Positions 42,420-51,388 of a DNA stretch of 64,000 nt are shown here, one piece after another; position 1 is the stretch's first letter, and each line of letters begins with the position of its first letter. A program made the translations under genes and the position numbers. Location of the stretch: assembly GCF_022370755.2 (NCBI RefSeq), contig NZ_CP092364.2:2170001-2234000 (forward strand), given 5' to 3'. Source of the DNA: Mycolicibacterium goodii (lineage in GTDB: Bacteria > Actinomycetota > Actinomycetes > Mycobacteriales > Mycobacteriaceae). The notes below the pieces were generated by a model. That model saw only the letters and a program-made list of their open reading frames with translations. It had not been told where the DNA came from and did not search any database.

Positions 42420-44792
42420 TCAATCGGACTTCCAGGTCCATTCCGAGATCGCCGGATCGTCCTCGCCGTGCTCGCGTGTGTACCGCCGTGCCGCCAGGCG
42501 CGCGTCGGCCATCTCCTGGCGCAGCGCGGCCGCTCTCGTCCCGAGTCCCTCGACGCGGTCGATGACGTCCATCACCAAGTGGAAGCGGTCGAGATCGTTG
42601 AGCATCACCATGTCGAACGGCGTCGTGGTGGTGCCGCGTTCCTTGAACCCACGCACATGCAGCTGTGCGTGGTTGGCGTGCCGGTACGTCAGCCGGTGGA
42701 TCAGCCACGGGTAGCCGTGGTAGGCGAAGATGATCGGGCGGTCGGTGGTGAAGATCGCGTCGAAGTCGCGTTCCGACAGGCCGTGCGGATGTTCCGATTC
42801 GGGCTGCAGCCGCATGATGTCGACGACGTTGACCACGCGCACCCGCAGGTCGGGCAGCTTGCGGCGCAGGATGTCGGCCGCGGCCAGCGTCTCGAGCGTG
42901 GGGATGTCGCCCGCGCAGGCCAGCACGACATCCGGCTCATCCGAAGTGTCCGAGCTTGCCCAGTCCCAGATGCCGAGCCCGCGGGTGCAGTGTGCGATCG
43001 CCTCGTCCATCGTCAGATAACTCAGCGCGGGTTGCTTCCCTGCGACGATGACGTTGACGTAGTGGCGGCTGCGCAGGCAGTGATCGGCGACCGAGAGCAG
43101 CGTGTTGGTGTCCGGCGGGAGGTATACACGGACCGCCTCGGGTCGCTTGTTGGCGACGTGGTCGATGAAGCCGGGATCCTGGTGCGACGCTCCGTTGTGG
43201 TCCTGGCGCCACACGTGCGAGGTCAGCAGATAGTTCAGCGACGCGATGGGTCTGCGCCACGGCAGCGCCGCGCTGCTGGTCAACCATTTCACGTGCTGGT
43301 TGAGCATCGAGTCGACGATGTGCACGAACGCCTCGTAGCAGCTGAACAAACCGTGGCGTCCGGTCAGCAGATAGCCCTCCAACCAGCCCTGGCAGAGGTG
43401 CTCGGACAGCACCTCCATGACGCGGCCGTCGGGGGCGAGGTGCTCGTCGTCGGGGCCGGTTGCCGCGAGCCAGGTCTTGTCGGTCGCCTCGAACACCGCC
43501 GAGAGCCGGTTGGAGGCGGTCTCGTCGGGTCCCATGAGGCGGAACCGGTCCTGGTTGCGGGTGATCACGTCGCGCAGGAACTCACCGAGAACCTGCGTGG
43601 CCTGCGAGCTGGTCGTGGCGGGCTTGTCGACGGGCACCGCGTAGCCGGTGAAGTCGGGGAGATCGAGATCGCGTAGCAGCAGGCCGCCGTTGGCGTGCGG
43701 GTTGGCGCTCATCCGCCGGTCACCGGACGGCGCCTGCGCGCGCAGTTCCTGGCGCAGCGCCCCGGTGTCGTCGAACAGTTCGTGCGGGCGATAGCTGCGC
43801 AGCCACTCTTCGAGCTGTGCCATGTGGTCGGGGTTGGTACGGGTCTGTGCCAGCGGCACCTGATGGGAGCGCCACGTGCCTTCCACCTTGGTGCCGTCCA
43901 CCTCGGCCGGGCCGGTCCACCCCTTGGGGGTGCGCATGACGATCATCGGCCACAGTGGCCGCCCGGATTCGTCGTCGAGGCGTGCCGCGCGCTGGATCGC
44001 GGCGATCTGGTCGAACGCCTCATCCATCGCGATCGCCAACTGCTGGTGCACGTTCGCCGGGTCGTCACCGGCGACCGTGATGGGGCGGTAGCCGTAACCG
44101 AGGAACAGCGATTCGAGTTCCTCTTGCGGAATCCGTGCCAGCACAGTGGGATTCGCGATCTTGTAGCCGTTCAGGTGCAGGATCGGCAGCACCGCGCCGT
44201 CGGTGACGGGGTCGAGGAACTTGTTGGAGTGCCAACTCGCCGCCAGCGGTCCGGTTTCGGCCTCGCCGTCGCCGACGACGCAGGCCACCACGAGGTCGGG
44301 GTTGTCGAATGCCGCGCCGTAGGCGTGCACCAGCGCGTACCCGAGTTCACCGCCCTCGTGGATCGAGCCCGGTGTCTCGGCCGCCACGTGGCTGGGAATG
44401 CCTCCTGGAAAGGAGAACTGCCTGAACAGCTTTCGCATGCCGCCGACGTCCTGTCCGATGCCCGTGTACACCTCGCTGTACGTGCCCTCCAGGTACGCGT
44501 TGGCCACCAGGCCGGGGCCGCCGTGCCCGGGACCGGTGATGTAGATGACGTTGGCGTCCCGTTCGCGGATGATGCGGTTGAGGTGCGCGTAGATCAGGTT
44601 CAGGCCCGGAGTCGTACCCCAGTGTCCGAGTAGCCGGGGCTTGATGTGTTCGGCCGCCAGCGGTTCGGTCAGCAGCGGATTGTCGAGGAGATAGATCTGG
44701 CCGACAGACAGGTAGTTGGCCGCGCGCCAGTACGCGTCGAGCTGTTCGAGTTCCGTGTCGGTCAGCGCCGGGGATGTGGTGGCGTCACTCAT
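42420..44792 (-). CDS. xfp: xylulose-5-phosphate/fructose-6-phosphate phosphoketolase
   Basis: This TPP enzyme cleaves xylulose 5-phosphate (or fructose 6-phosphate) with phosphate to acetyl phosphate plus glyceraldehyde 3-phosphate (or erythrose 4-phosphate). The 790-residue protein is full length. Diagnostic segments are [20 protein letters not shown], the TPP motif [32 protein letters not shown] and the C-terminal [22 protein letters not shown] 44792 is preferred; ATG 44801 is possible. Its substrate is the product of the xylulokinase encoded 5 kb downstream, giving a link to the polyol operon. Confidence 0.95.
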   Translation of the reverse strand: MSDATTSPALTDTELEQLDAYWRAANYLSVGQIYLLDNPLLTEPLAAEHIKPRLLGHWGTTPGLNLIYAHLNRIIRERDANVIYITGPGHGGPGLVANAYLEGTYSEVYTGIGQDVGGMRKLFRQFSFPGGIPSHVAAETPGSIHEGGELGYALVHAYGAAFDNPDLVVACVVGDGEAETGPLAASWHSNKFLDPVTDGAVLPILHLNGYKIANPTVLARIPQEELESLFLGYGYRPITVAGDDPANVHQQLAIAMDEAFDQIAAIQRAARLDDESGRPLWPMIVMRTPKGWTGPAEVDGTKVEGTWRSHQVPLAQTRTNPDHMAQLEEWLRSYRPHELFDDTGALRQELRAQAPSGDRRMSANPHANGGLLLRDLDLPDFTGYAVPVDKPATTSSQATQVLGEFLRDVITRNQDRFRLMGPDETASNRLSAVFEATDKTWLAATGPDDEHLAPDGRVMEVLSEHLCQGWLEGYLLTGRHGLFSCYEAFVHIVDSMLNQHVKWLTSSAALPWRRPIASLNYLLTSHVWRQDHNGASHQDPGFIDHVANKRPEAVRVYLPPDTNTLLSVADHCLRSRHYVNVIVAGKQPALSYLTMDEAIAHCTRGLGIWDWASSDTSDEPDVVLACAGDIPTLETLAAADILRRKLPDLRVRVVNVVDIMRLQPESEHPHGLSERDFDAIFTTDRPIIFAYHGYPWLIHRLTYRHANHAQLHVRGFKERGTTTTPFDMVMLNDLDRFHLVMDVIDRVEGLGTRAAALRQEMADARLAARRYTREHGEDDPAISEWTWKSD

Positions 44793-45205
44793 GACTTCCA
44801 TCGTGAGGGTCGAAGGTGAATGGTGTGGGTCAACCGTGCGATCTCGTGGTACCCGTTCGGGGACCGGTCCTCGAGTACCCCCAGCGGCGTGAATCAACCG
44901 AGCGCCCGGGTGCCCCCGGCCGGTGCCGGGATTCGCGTCACCGCGGTTGGGTCCCTCAGCCTTTGCCGATGTGGGTGATCCGGCGCGGTCGCGGCCGCCG
45001 CCGAGCAGCTCGGCGCGCACGGCCCGTGGTCGGGCGACCGGTTGCTGGCGCGGTCGGACACCAGCGTCGCGGTCGCGCCGTGGTGTCCGCCGGTGTAGCT
45101 TGCCCGCCGACTCACGTGCATCGACGCCGGGGGTCGGCGAGCTGCTGGAAGGAATCAGCGGGGCGACCGAGCCCAGGGCGGGGCGACCCGATTGAATACG
45201 TTCCT
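44793..45205. other. divergent intergenic region, xfp / thiolase-like gene
   Basis: This region of about 410 bp separates the phosphoketolase start from the thiolase-like start. From about 44979 to 45098 the plus strand reads like coding sequence ending at a TAG, with a product ending [13 protein letters not shown]. It has a stop just upstream and no start, so it could be a gene remnant. No clear promoter or operator was recognised. Confidence 0.35.
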
Positions 45206-46678
45206 GTGTCGGTGAATCGAACGCCCGTGCTGATCGGGTACGGCCAGGTCAATCAGTACGAGGTGAACCCGTCCGCCGAACCCGTGGACCTCATGACCGA
45301 GGCGGCCAGAAGGGCCGCCGATCCTCGCGTGCTGCAGGCGGTGGACTCCGTGCGTGTGGTCAACCTGCTGTCGTGGCGGTACCGCGACCCGGGACTGCTC
45401 CTGGCGCAGCGCATTCGCGCGCACCGAGCGCGGACACGTTACACCGGTATCGGCGGAAACGTGCCCCAGACCCTCGTCAACGAGGCGTGCCGGGACCTGC
45501 AGGCCGGGCGCGCCGAGGTGGTCCTCATCGCCGGTGCCGAGACGTGGCGCACGCGCAGCCGTCTGCGCGCCCGCGGCGTGCGCCCGGAGTGGACCCGCCA
45601 GGACGACAGCGTGCCTGTTGCCCGGGGCGGTGACGACAACGTGCCGATGGCCGGGGATGCCGAGATCCGGATCAAGCTGGACCGCCCTGCGTTCGTGTAT
45701 CCGATGTTCGAGCAGGCGATCCGGATAGCTGCGGGGGAGACGCCCGGCGAGCACCGCACCCGCATCGGTGAGTTGTGGTCGCGGTTCAGCGCCGTGGCCG
45801 CGCAGAATCCGCACGCCTGGAGCCGCGAGGCTCTGACCGGCGAGCAGATCACGCGAACGGGGCCGGACAACCGGATGGTCAGCTGGCCGTACCCGAAGCT
45901 CATGAACTCCAACAACATGGTCGACCAGGGTGCGGTGCTGGTCCTGACCACCGTGGAGACCGCGACGTACCTCCAGATCCCCATGGACCGTTGGGTTTAC
46001 CCGTACGCCGGCACGGATTCACATGACACCTACGCGATCGGCGAACGCGCCGAGTTCCACCGCTCCCCGGCCATCCGCATCGCCGGTCGCCGGGCGCTGG
46101 AACTGGCGGGTACCGACATCGACGCGATCGACTTCGTCGACGTGTACTCGTGCTTTCCGTCGGCGGTCCAGGTCGCGGCCGCCGAACTCGGCCTGCCCAC
46201 CGACGATCCGGCGCGGCCGCTGACCGTCACCGGTGGCCTGACCTTCGCCGGTGGACCGTGGAACAACTACGTCACGCATTCCATCGCCACCATGGCCGAG
46301 AGGCTCGTGGCCCGTCCGGGTACGCGGGGGCTGATCACCGCCAACGGCGGGTACCTCACCAAACACAGCTTCGGGGTGTACGGCACCGAGCCACCCACGC
46401 AGGAATTCCGTTGGGAGGACGTGCAATCCAGGGTGGACGCGGAGCCAACCCGCAAGCTGGCCGTGGAATGGTCGGGCACCGGCACGGTGGAATCGTGGAC
46501 CACGCCGTTCAGTCGGGACGGGGTGCCCGAGAAGGCGTTCGTCGCGGTGCGCACCCCGGGCGACGCGCGTACCCTGGCGCTGATCGCCGACGCGTCGCAG
46601 GCCGCGGCCACCGTGCGTGAGGACATCGCCGGAGCGCAGGTTCGGGTGCACGCCGACGGGACCGCGACGCTTCTGTGA
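45206..46678 (+). CDS. thiolase-like (acetyl-CoA acetyltransferase family) protein, Rv1867 type
   Basis: This 490-residue thiolase-fold protein shows [66 protein letters not shown] and [15 protein letters not shown]. In canonical thiolases a nucleophilic cysteine would stand in the segment occupied here by GNVPQT, so Claisen-type activity is doubtful; the family resembles SCP2-like proteins. GTG 45206 is chosen for the conserved VLIGYGQ start, though the ribosome-binding site is weak. The frame runs back to 44816 without conservation. It may act on sterol or fatty acyl-CoA intermediates, which is inference. Confidence 0.82.
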   Translation: MSVNRTPVLIGYGQVNQYEVNPSAEPVDLMTEAARRAADPRVLQAVDSVRVVNLLSWRYRDPGLLLAQRIRAHRARTRYTGIGGNVPQTLVNEACRDLQAGRAEVVLIAGAETWRTRSRLRARGVRPEWTRQDDSVPVARGGDDNVPMAGDAEIRIKLDRPAFVYPMFEQAIRIAAGETPGEHRTRIGELWSRFSAVAAQNPHAWSREALTGEQITRTGPDNRMVSWPYPKLMNSNNMVDQGAVLVLTTVETATYLQIPMDRWVYPYAGTDSHDTYAIGERAEFHRSPAIRIAGRRALELAGTDIDAIDFVDVYSCFPSAVQVAAAELGLPTDDPARPLTVTGGLTFAGGPWNNYVTHSIATMAERLVARPGTRGLITANGGYLTKHSFGVYGTEPPTQEFRWEDVQSRVDAEPTRKLAVEWSGTGTVESWTTPFSRDGVPEKAFVAVRTPGDARTLALIADASQAAATVREDIAGAQVRVHADGTATLL

Positions 46679-46682
46679 CCCG

Positions 46683-47477
46683 TTACTTGATGGTGTAGCC
46701 GCCGTCGATCACCAGGTCGGCGCCGTTGATCATCGCCGCGGCGTCGGACGCGAGGAACACTGCGGCAGCGGCGATCTCGTCCGGGTAGGCGAACCGGCCC
46801 GTGGGGATCAGCTTCTTGAGGGCGTCTCCGCGTGGACCGTCCCAAGCCTTGTGCCCGAGTTCGGTCAGGACCACGGTGGGGGAGATCGTGTTGACGCGCA
46901 CGCCGCGGCCGCCCCATTCGGCGGCAAGCACTTTCGAGACCCCGACCACACCGAACTTCGATGCGCAGTAGGCCACGTGCTGATCGAGTGCCACGGTCGC
47001 GGCCTGGGAGGCCATGTTGACGATGGCGCCTCCGCCGGAGTCGAGCATCCGCTTGCCCACGGCCTGGCACATCAGGAAGGTGCCGCGCAGGTTGATGTCG
47101 ATGGTGGTGTCCCAATCCTGAAGGGACAGTTCTTCGGCCGGCGCCAACCGGGCGATGCCTGCACTGTTCACCAGGATGTCGATGCGGCCGAACTCCTTTG
47201 CGACGGCGTCAACGGCGCTCTGCACGGATTCCGCGTCGGCGACATCGCACGCGAAGCCACGATGGGCACCCTGGAGGCGACCGGGGTCACCACCCAGTTC
47301 GCCGGCGATCCGCTCCGCGCCTCGGGCGTTGAGATCGACCGCGGCGATGCGGGCGCCCTTGGCGGCGTAGGCGCCGGCGATCGCGGCGCCGATCCCGGAC
47401 GCGGCACCGGTCACCAGTGCCGTCCGGCCGTCGAGCCGGAAATCAAAGTCCACCGAGAGTTCTTGTGCCTGAGTCAT
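46683..47477 (-). CDS. short-chain dehydrogenase/reductase, polyol/sugar-type
   Basis: This 264-residue classical SDR has the cofactor motif TGAASGIGAAIAGAY, NSAG, the catalytic Ser-Tyr-Lys (NMASQ, YCASKFG) and PTVVLTELG. The aspartate in AAVDLNARG at the end of the second strand predicts NAD(H) preference. ATG 47477 is 5 nt after the stop of the SorC-type regulator, so both form one minus-strand unit divergent from the polyol operon. It is probably a ketose or polyol dehydrogenase of the same pathway. The exact substrate is unknown. Confidence 0.88.
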   Translation of the reverse strand: MTQAQELSVDFDFRLDGRTALVTGAASGIGAAIAGAYAAKGARIAAVDLNARGAERIAGELGGDPGRLQGAHRGFACDVADAESVQSAVDAVAKEFGRIDILVNSAGIARLAPAEELSLQDWDTTIDINLRGTFLMCQAVGKRMLDSGGGAIVNMASQAATVALDQHVAYCASKFGVVGVSKVLAAEWGGRGVRVNTISPTVVLTELGHKAWDGPRGDALKKLIPTGRFAYPDEIAAAAVFLASDAAAMINGADLVIDGGYTIK

Positions 47478-47482
47478 ATTCG

Positions 47483-48460
47483 CTACGCGCCTTCCTCGTT
47501 TGCGGGTCCGTCGAGTACCGCAGCGGCGATCTCGACGTCGGTGACCAGTGATGAGACCATTCCCGACCGCAGCACCGCGCGGGTGGCCGCGATCTTCTCC
47601 GGACCGGTGGCGATCGCGATCACGGTCGGGATCGCCCGCAGCGTGGCCTCGTCGATGCCCATCCGGCGGTCGTCGAGGCCGGGCAGGCGGTTGCCGTCGG
47701 CGTCGAGCAGCAGCGCGCACGATTCGGCGCACACGCCCGCGACCTCCAGTGCCTCCACCTCGGCCGTCGTCAGTGAGCTGTGCACCTGCGAGGCGCCATC
47801 GACCCAGGCGCCCACCGAGACGATCGCGCAGGTGACCTTCGAGTGCTGCGCGAAGGTGTCCTGGATCTGTTGGTTGCCCGCCAGGCTGGCGGCGGTGCGG
47901 GCGTCGGACACCACGAGCGGGGCGTACAGCGGCCACGTCTGACCGCCGCTGACCTCGCTGATCCGGCGGACCAGGTCGACGCCGTTGTGGGTGATCGCCC
48001 CGGCCATGCCGGTGAGTTGGACGACGTCGCAGTGCGGAAGCGTGGTGAGGTGGTCCGCGATGTGCGCCAGCGTGCGCCCGCAGTCCACCCCGATCACGTC
48101 GCCGGCCCGCAGGATCGACTGCAGCAACTCGGCTGTCGCCTTGGCGACCGCGGCGACCCGCTCATCGGTGCCCGCCGGATCCGCGGTCCTGACATCGCTC
48201 GGACTGTCGGTGGTGGTCATCACGGCGTACGCGTGCTGGAGCCCATAGCGCCGTTGCAGCGTGGTGGACAACTCGACGTCGATGGATCCGGGGTTGTGGA
48301 TCTTGATCTCGACCATGCCGGATTCGAGCGCTTCGTCGAGCATGCGGGCGACCTTGAACCGGGAGATGCCGAATTCCTCGGCGATCTGGACGCGGGTCCG
48401 TCCTTCCAGGTAGTAGCGGCGCGCGATCACCGCGCGTTGGAACAGCTCGTCGGGTCCCAT
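47483..48460 (-). CDS. SorC/DeoR-type sugar-responsive transcriptional regulator
   Basis: This 325-residue protein has an N-terminal helix-turn-helix (AVIARRYYLEGRTRVQIAEEFGISRFKVARMLDEAL). A SorC-type sugar-phosphate-binding domain follows (LRAGDVIGVDCGRTLAHIADHL, VVQLTGMAG, AIVSVGAWVDG, IAIATGPEKIAATRAVLRSG). Family members bind phosphorylated sugars and usually regulate adjacent carbohydrate operons. ATG 48460 follows GGGAGA; the frame upstream is unconserved. It is divergent from the polyol operon, and a perfect 18-bp palindrome lies between them. Confidence 0.93.
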   Translation of the reverse strand: MGPDELFQRAVIARRYYLEGRTRVQIAEEFGISRFKVARMLDEALESGMVEIKIHNPGSIDVELSTTLQRRYGLQHAYAVMTTTDSPSDVRTADPAGTDERVAAVAKATAELLQSILRAGDVIGVDCGRTLAHIADHLTTLPHCDVVQLTGMAGAITHNGVDLVRRISEVSGGQTWPLYAPLVVSDARTAASLAGNQQIQDTFAQHSKVTCAIVSVGAWVDGASQVHSSLTTAEVEALEVAGVCAESCALLLDADGNRLPGLDDRRMGIDEATLRAIPTVIAIATGPEKIAATRAVLRSGMVSSLVTDVEIAAAVLDGPANEEGA

Positions 48461-48502
48461 GCCGCATCTCCCTTCGCCGTGCCGGCCGCTGTGCACCGTC
48501 GT

Positions 48503-48520
48503 TCTGCACATATGTGCAGA
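48503..48520. promoter_or_regulatory. 18-bp palindrome, candidate SorC-type operator
   Basis: TCTGCACATATGTGCAGA at 48503-48520 is a perfect palindrome. It is 43-60 nt upstream of the regulator start and ends 4 nt before a TTGACA hexamer facing the polyol operon. That position would allow the regulator to control both directions. Assignment is inference. Confidence 0.6.
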
Positions 48521-48524
48521 CGCG

Positions 48525-48554
48525 TTGACATGTGAGCATAGAGCATTGCATGAT
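48525..48554 (+). promoter_or_regulatory. candidate promoter of the polyol operon
   Basis: TTGACA at 48525-48530 is a perfect -35 hexamer. CATGAT at 48549-48554, with an 18-nt spacer, is a weak -10 candidate. The start would lie near 48561, about 60 nt before the first gene. It adjoins the candidate operator. Confidence 0.5.
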
Positions 48555-48623
48555 CCACATCACAAGCATCAGATGAGAACCCGTGTGAACAGATGAGCAA
48601 CTCGATGTGGAGGCGGAGCGCGC

Positions 48624-49262
48624 ATGCAGAACGATGACACCGATCTGGCGAAATTGGCCGGTGCGGTGTTGTCACGCGAGGCCGCCGCGGTCGAGGCGCT
48701 GACCACCCGTGTCGAGTCCGGCGTGGTCACCGTGGCCCGACGCATGCTCGCGATCACCGGCAAGGTCATCACCACGGGATCGGGCACCTCGGGGATCATG
48801 GCCGAACGTCTCGCGCACCTGCTGTCGGTGTGCGGCACCCCGGCCGTGTACCTGCCGTCGATGGACGCGCTGCACGGCGGGATGGGCGCGATCACCGAAG
48901 ACGATCTGGTGCTCGCGATCTCGAAGACCGGTCAGTCCGGAGAGCTCACACAGTTGGCGCAACGCCTGGCGGGCCGCGGTGTGTCGGTGGTCGCGATCAC
49001 CGAACGCCCCGATTCACCCTTCGCCGCGGCGGCGGCCGAGGTGGTGGCGCTGCCGCCGACGGCCGCGGGCGCCGATCCGGGTGACATGATCGCCATGGCC
49101 AGCACGCTCGCGGTCGGCGCTTGGGGCGACGCGTTGGCCGTGGTGGCCATGGCGCTACGGGGGCACACCATGCGCGACGTCGTCGACAGCCATCCCGCGG
49201 GTGGTGTCGGCGCTCGCGGACAGCGTCCGGGTGACGAGTCGGCGCCGGTGGTGCTCGCATGA
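48624..49262 (+). CDS. SIS-domain sugar-phosphate isomerase
   Basis: This 212-residue protein has a single SIS domain, similar to the N-terminal part of KdsD/arabinose-5-phosphate isomerases: TTGSGTSGIMAERLAHLLSVCG, SKTGQSGELTQLA, and the terminal HPAGGVG. No CBS pair follows, unlike full KdsD. The expected reaction is aldose/ketose phosphate isomerisation, perhaps ribulose 5-phosphate and arabinose 5-phosphate, or a tetrulose phosphate. ATG 48624 has GGAGG at 48608-48612. First gene of the operon; it overlaps the kinase gene by 4 nt. Confidence 0.87.
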   Translation: MQNDDTDLAKLAGAVLSREAAAVEALTTRVESGVVTVARRMLAITGKVITTGSGTSGIMAERLAHLLSVCGTPAVYLPSMDALHGGMGAITEDDLVLAISKTGQSGELTQLAQRLAGRGVSVVAITERPDSPFAAAAAEVVALPPTAAGADPGDMIAMASTLAVGAWGDALAVVAMALRGHTMRDVVDSHPAGGVGARGQRPGDESAPVVLA

Positions 49263-50755
49263 CCGACATGGCCGTACTCGGTGTGGATTCGTCCACCCAA
49301 TCGTGCAAGGTGGAGATCCGCGAACTCACCAGCGGCCGCCTGCTCGGAACCGGTTCGGCCGCACACCCGGCCGCCTACCCACCCAGCAGCGAGCAGCATC
49401 CGCGGGATTGGGTCGCCGCGTTCATCGCTGCGACGCACGCGGCACTGGCCCGGTGCGCATCGGTGCCCGAGATCAAGGCCATCGCGGTGGCCGCCCAGTG
49501 CCACGGGTTGGTATTGCTCGACGAGCACGGAGACCCCTTGCGGGCAGCCAAACTCTGGAACGACACCACGGGTGCTCCCCAGCTGGCCGAGTTGACCAAA
49601 CGCATCGGCGCGCAGCGGTGGATCAGCAGCGTCGGTTCGCTACCCACCGCGGCGTTCACGATCGCGAAATTGGCCTGGATCGCACAGCACGAGCCGCAGG
49701 TCCTGGACCGCACCGCGACACTGCTGTTGCCGCACGACTACCTGACCTTCTGGCTCACCGGTGCCCGTGTCACCGACCGCTCCGACGCCTCAGGCACCGG
49801 ATTCTTCAACACCGAAGCGGGCCGATGGATCACCGAGTATCTCGAACTTGCGGCCGGTGCCCGTGACTGGCGTGCCATGCTCCCGGCGGTCCTGGGTCCG
49901 TGCGACCGCGCCGGAACCGTGCGCGCGGCGGCCGCGCAGGCCCTCGGGATCGAATCCGACGGATCCGACATCGTCGTGGCCGCAGGCGGGGGCGACCAGC
50001 ACGCGGCCTACCTCGGACTCGGCCTGCGCGATGGCGACCAGTACATCGGGATCGGCACCTCGGGCGTGGTGGCAACCTCAAGCCGCACAGCGGTTTTCGA
50101 CCCGAGCGGCATGGTCGACGGGGTCGCCGATCTCACCGGCGGATACCTGCCGCTGGTCAGCACGCTCAACGCGGCACGCGTCGGCGAGACCGGGGCCCGG
50201 CTGCTCGGCACCGACCTGGCCGGTCTGGCCGAGCTCGCTCTGGCCGCAGGCCAGAGCCAGGGACCGGTGCTCGTCCCGTTCCTCGACGGCGAGCGCAAGC
50301 CCGATCGCCCCTCGGCCCGCGGCGGGTTCGTCGACATCACCTCGCACACCACGCGCGAAGAACTGGCCAGGGCTTTCGTCGAGGGGCCGTTGCTCTCGCT
50401 GATGAGTGCACGCGACAGCCTGCGGGCCTGTGGAGTCGACGTGAGCGGCGGTGCGGTCGCGGTCGGCGGGGGCACACGTTCGGCAGCCACCCTGCAGCTG
50501 CTGGCAGACCTGCTCGACGACGAGGTGACCGTGCTCGACGCCGACGAGGCCACCGCCCGCGGGGCGTGCGTGCAGGCCGCCGCAGTGGCCGCGCAACTGG
50601 ATGTGGGCGGACTCACCGACCTCGCGAAACGCTGGCAGCCCGAGGTGCGGACAAGCGCCACACCGCGCGCGACGGGGCGTGACCTGGCCGCGTTGCGTGC
50701 CCGGTGGTCCGAACTGGCGGCCGCACCCGTACTCGATGCGGAGGCACGACCGTGA
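49259..50755 (+). CDS. xylB: xylulokinase-like FGGY carbohydrate kinase
   Basis: This 498-residue FGGY kinase is closest to xylulokinases. It has VLGVDSSTQSCKVEIR, AQCHGLVLLDEHGDPLRAAKLWND, LLPHDYLTFWLTG, DRSDASGTGFFN, the nucleotide region GGGDQHAAYLGLGL and IGTSGVVA, and the C-terminal VAVGGGTRSAATLQLLAD. It transfers phosphate from ATP to a ketose, most likely D-xylulose to xylulose 5-phosphate, which could feed the nearby phosphoketolase. ATG 49259 overlaps the isomerase stop (ATGA), and its own 3' end overlaps the epimerase-like gene. Confidence 0.9.
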   Translation: MTDMAVLGVDSSTQSCKVEIRELTSGRLLGTGSAAHPAAYPPSSEQHPRDWVAAFIAATHAALARCASVPEIKAIAVAAQCHGLVLLDEHGDPLRAAKLWNDTTGAPQLAELTKRIGAQRWISSVGSLPTAAFTIAKLAWIAQHEPQVLDRTATLLLPHDYLTFWLTGARVTDRSDASGTGFFNTEAGRWITEYLELAAGARDWRAMLPAVLGPCDRAGTVRAAAAQALGIESDGSDIVVAAGGGDQHAAYLGLGLRDGDQYIGIGTSGVVATSSRTAVFDPSGMVDGVADLTGGYLPLVSTLNAARVGETGARLLGTDLAGLAELALAAGQSQGPVLVPFLDGERKPDRPSARGGFVDITSHTTREELARAFVEGPLLSLMSARDSLRACGVDVSGGAVAVGGGTRSAATLQLLADLLDDEVTVLDADEATARGACVQAAAVAAQLDVGGLTDLAKRWQPEVRTSATPRATGRDLAALRARWSELAAAPVLDAEARP

Positions 50756-51387
50756 TCGCGCCATGGTGCACCGAATATCCGGGCCGGATCTTCGGATCCG
50801 TATACGCCGCGCCGCCACCGCAGCGCACCGCATTCGCCCGCGCTCTGGCCGCGCACGGTCTCGGCGTCCACATCGACGTCATGGCCGACCGCGAGGGATT
50901 GCCCGCCGGCGTCAGTCTTCGGGAACTGCACGACATCTCGGCTCGGCCTGGACCCGTCGACGTGCATCTGATCGGGTCCGCGGCGTTCGCCGACGACGTG
51001 CTGTCCGACGTGCTGCGCGCACGTCCGGCAAAGGTGATCCTGCCGTGGGAGGCGTTCGACCGAGCGCGTGCCGACACGATCCGCTCCGCCGGTGCGCAGG
51101 CCTGGATCGCGGTCTGGCGGGAATGGGCGGCAGACGGTGCGGCGCCGCCGTGGCCGGCCCAACCCGACGGGGCCCTGGTGATGCTGATCGAGCCGGGCAC
51201 CCGTGATCTGTGCCAGCCGGACCGGTTGGGCATCGCCGCAGCCTGTGCCGCTCACGTGCCGGTGATCGTCGATGGCGGTGTCACCGAAGACCTTGCGCCG
51301 CTGTGTGTCACGGCCGGTGTCGACATGGTGGTCGGAAGGGCGCTGCTCGCCGACCCGCCGAAAAAAGACCTGACAGAAAGGACATGA
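50752..51387 (+). CDS. ribulose-phosphate 3-epimerase-like TIM-barrel protein
   Basis: This 211-residue protein resembles ribulose-phosphate 3-epimerase in order of motifs. An HIDVM segment corresponds to the metal-binding HxDxM strand of the family, with PVDVHLIG, VILPWEAF, VMLIEPG and VIVDGGVTEDLAPLC matching successive barrel strands. The usual MDGHFVP loop is replaced by MADREGLPAG, so activity or specificity may differ. GTG 50752 overlaps xylB by 4 nt (GTGA). In the pathway it may interconvert xylulose and ribulose phosphates or a related epimer pair. Confidence 0.75.
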   Translation: MIAPWCTEYPGRIFGSVYAAPPPQRTAFARALAAHGLGVHIDVMADREGLPAGVSLRELHDISARPGPVDVHLIGSAAFADDVLSDVLRARPAKVILPWEAFDRARADTIRSAGAQAWIAVWREWAADGAAPPWPAQPDGALVMLIEPGTRDLCQPDRLGIAAACAAHVPVIVDGGVTEDLAPLCVTAGVDMVVGRALLADPPKKDLTERT

Positions 51388-51388
51388 G

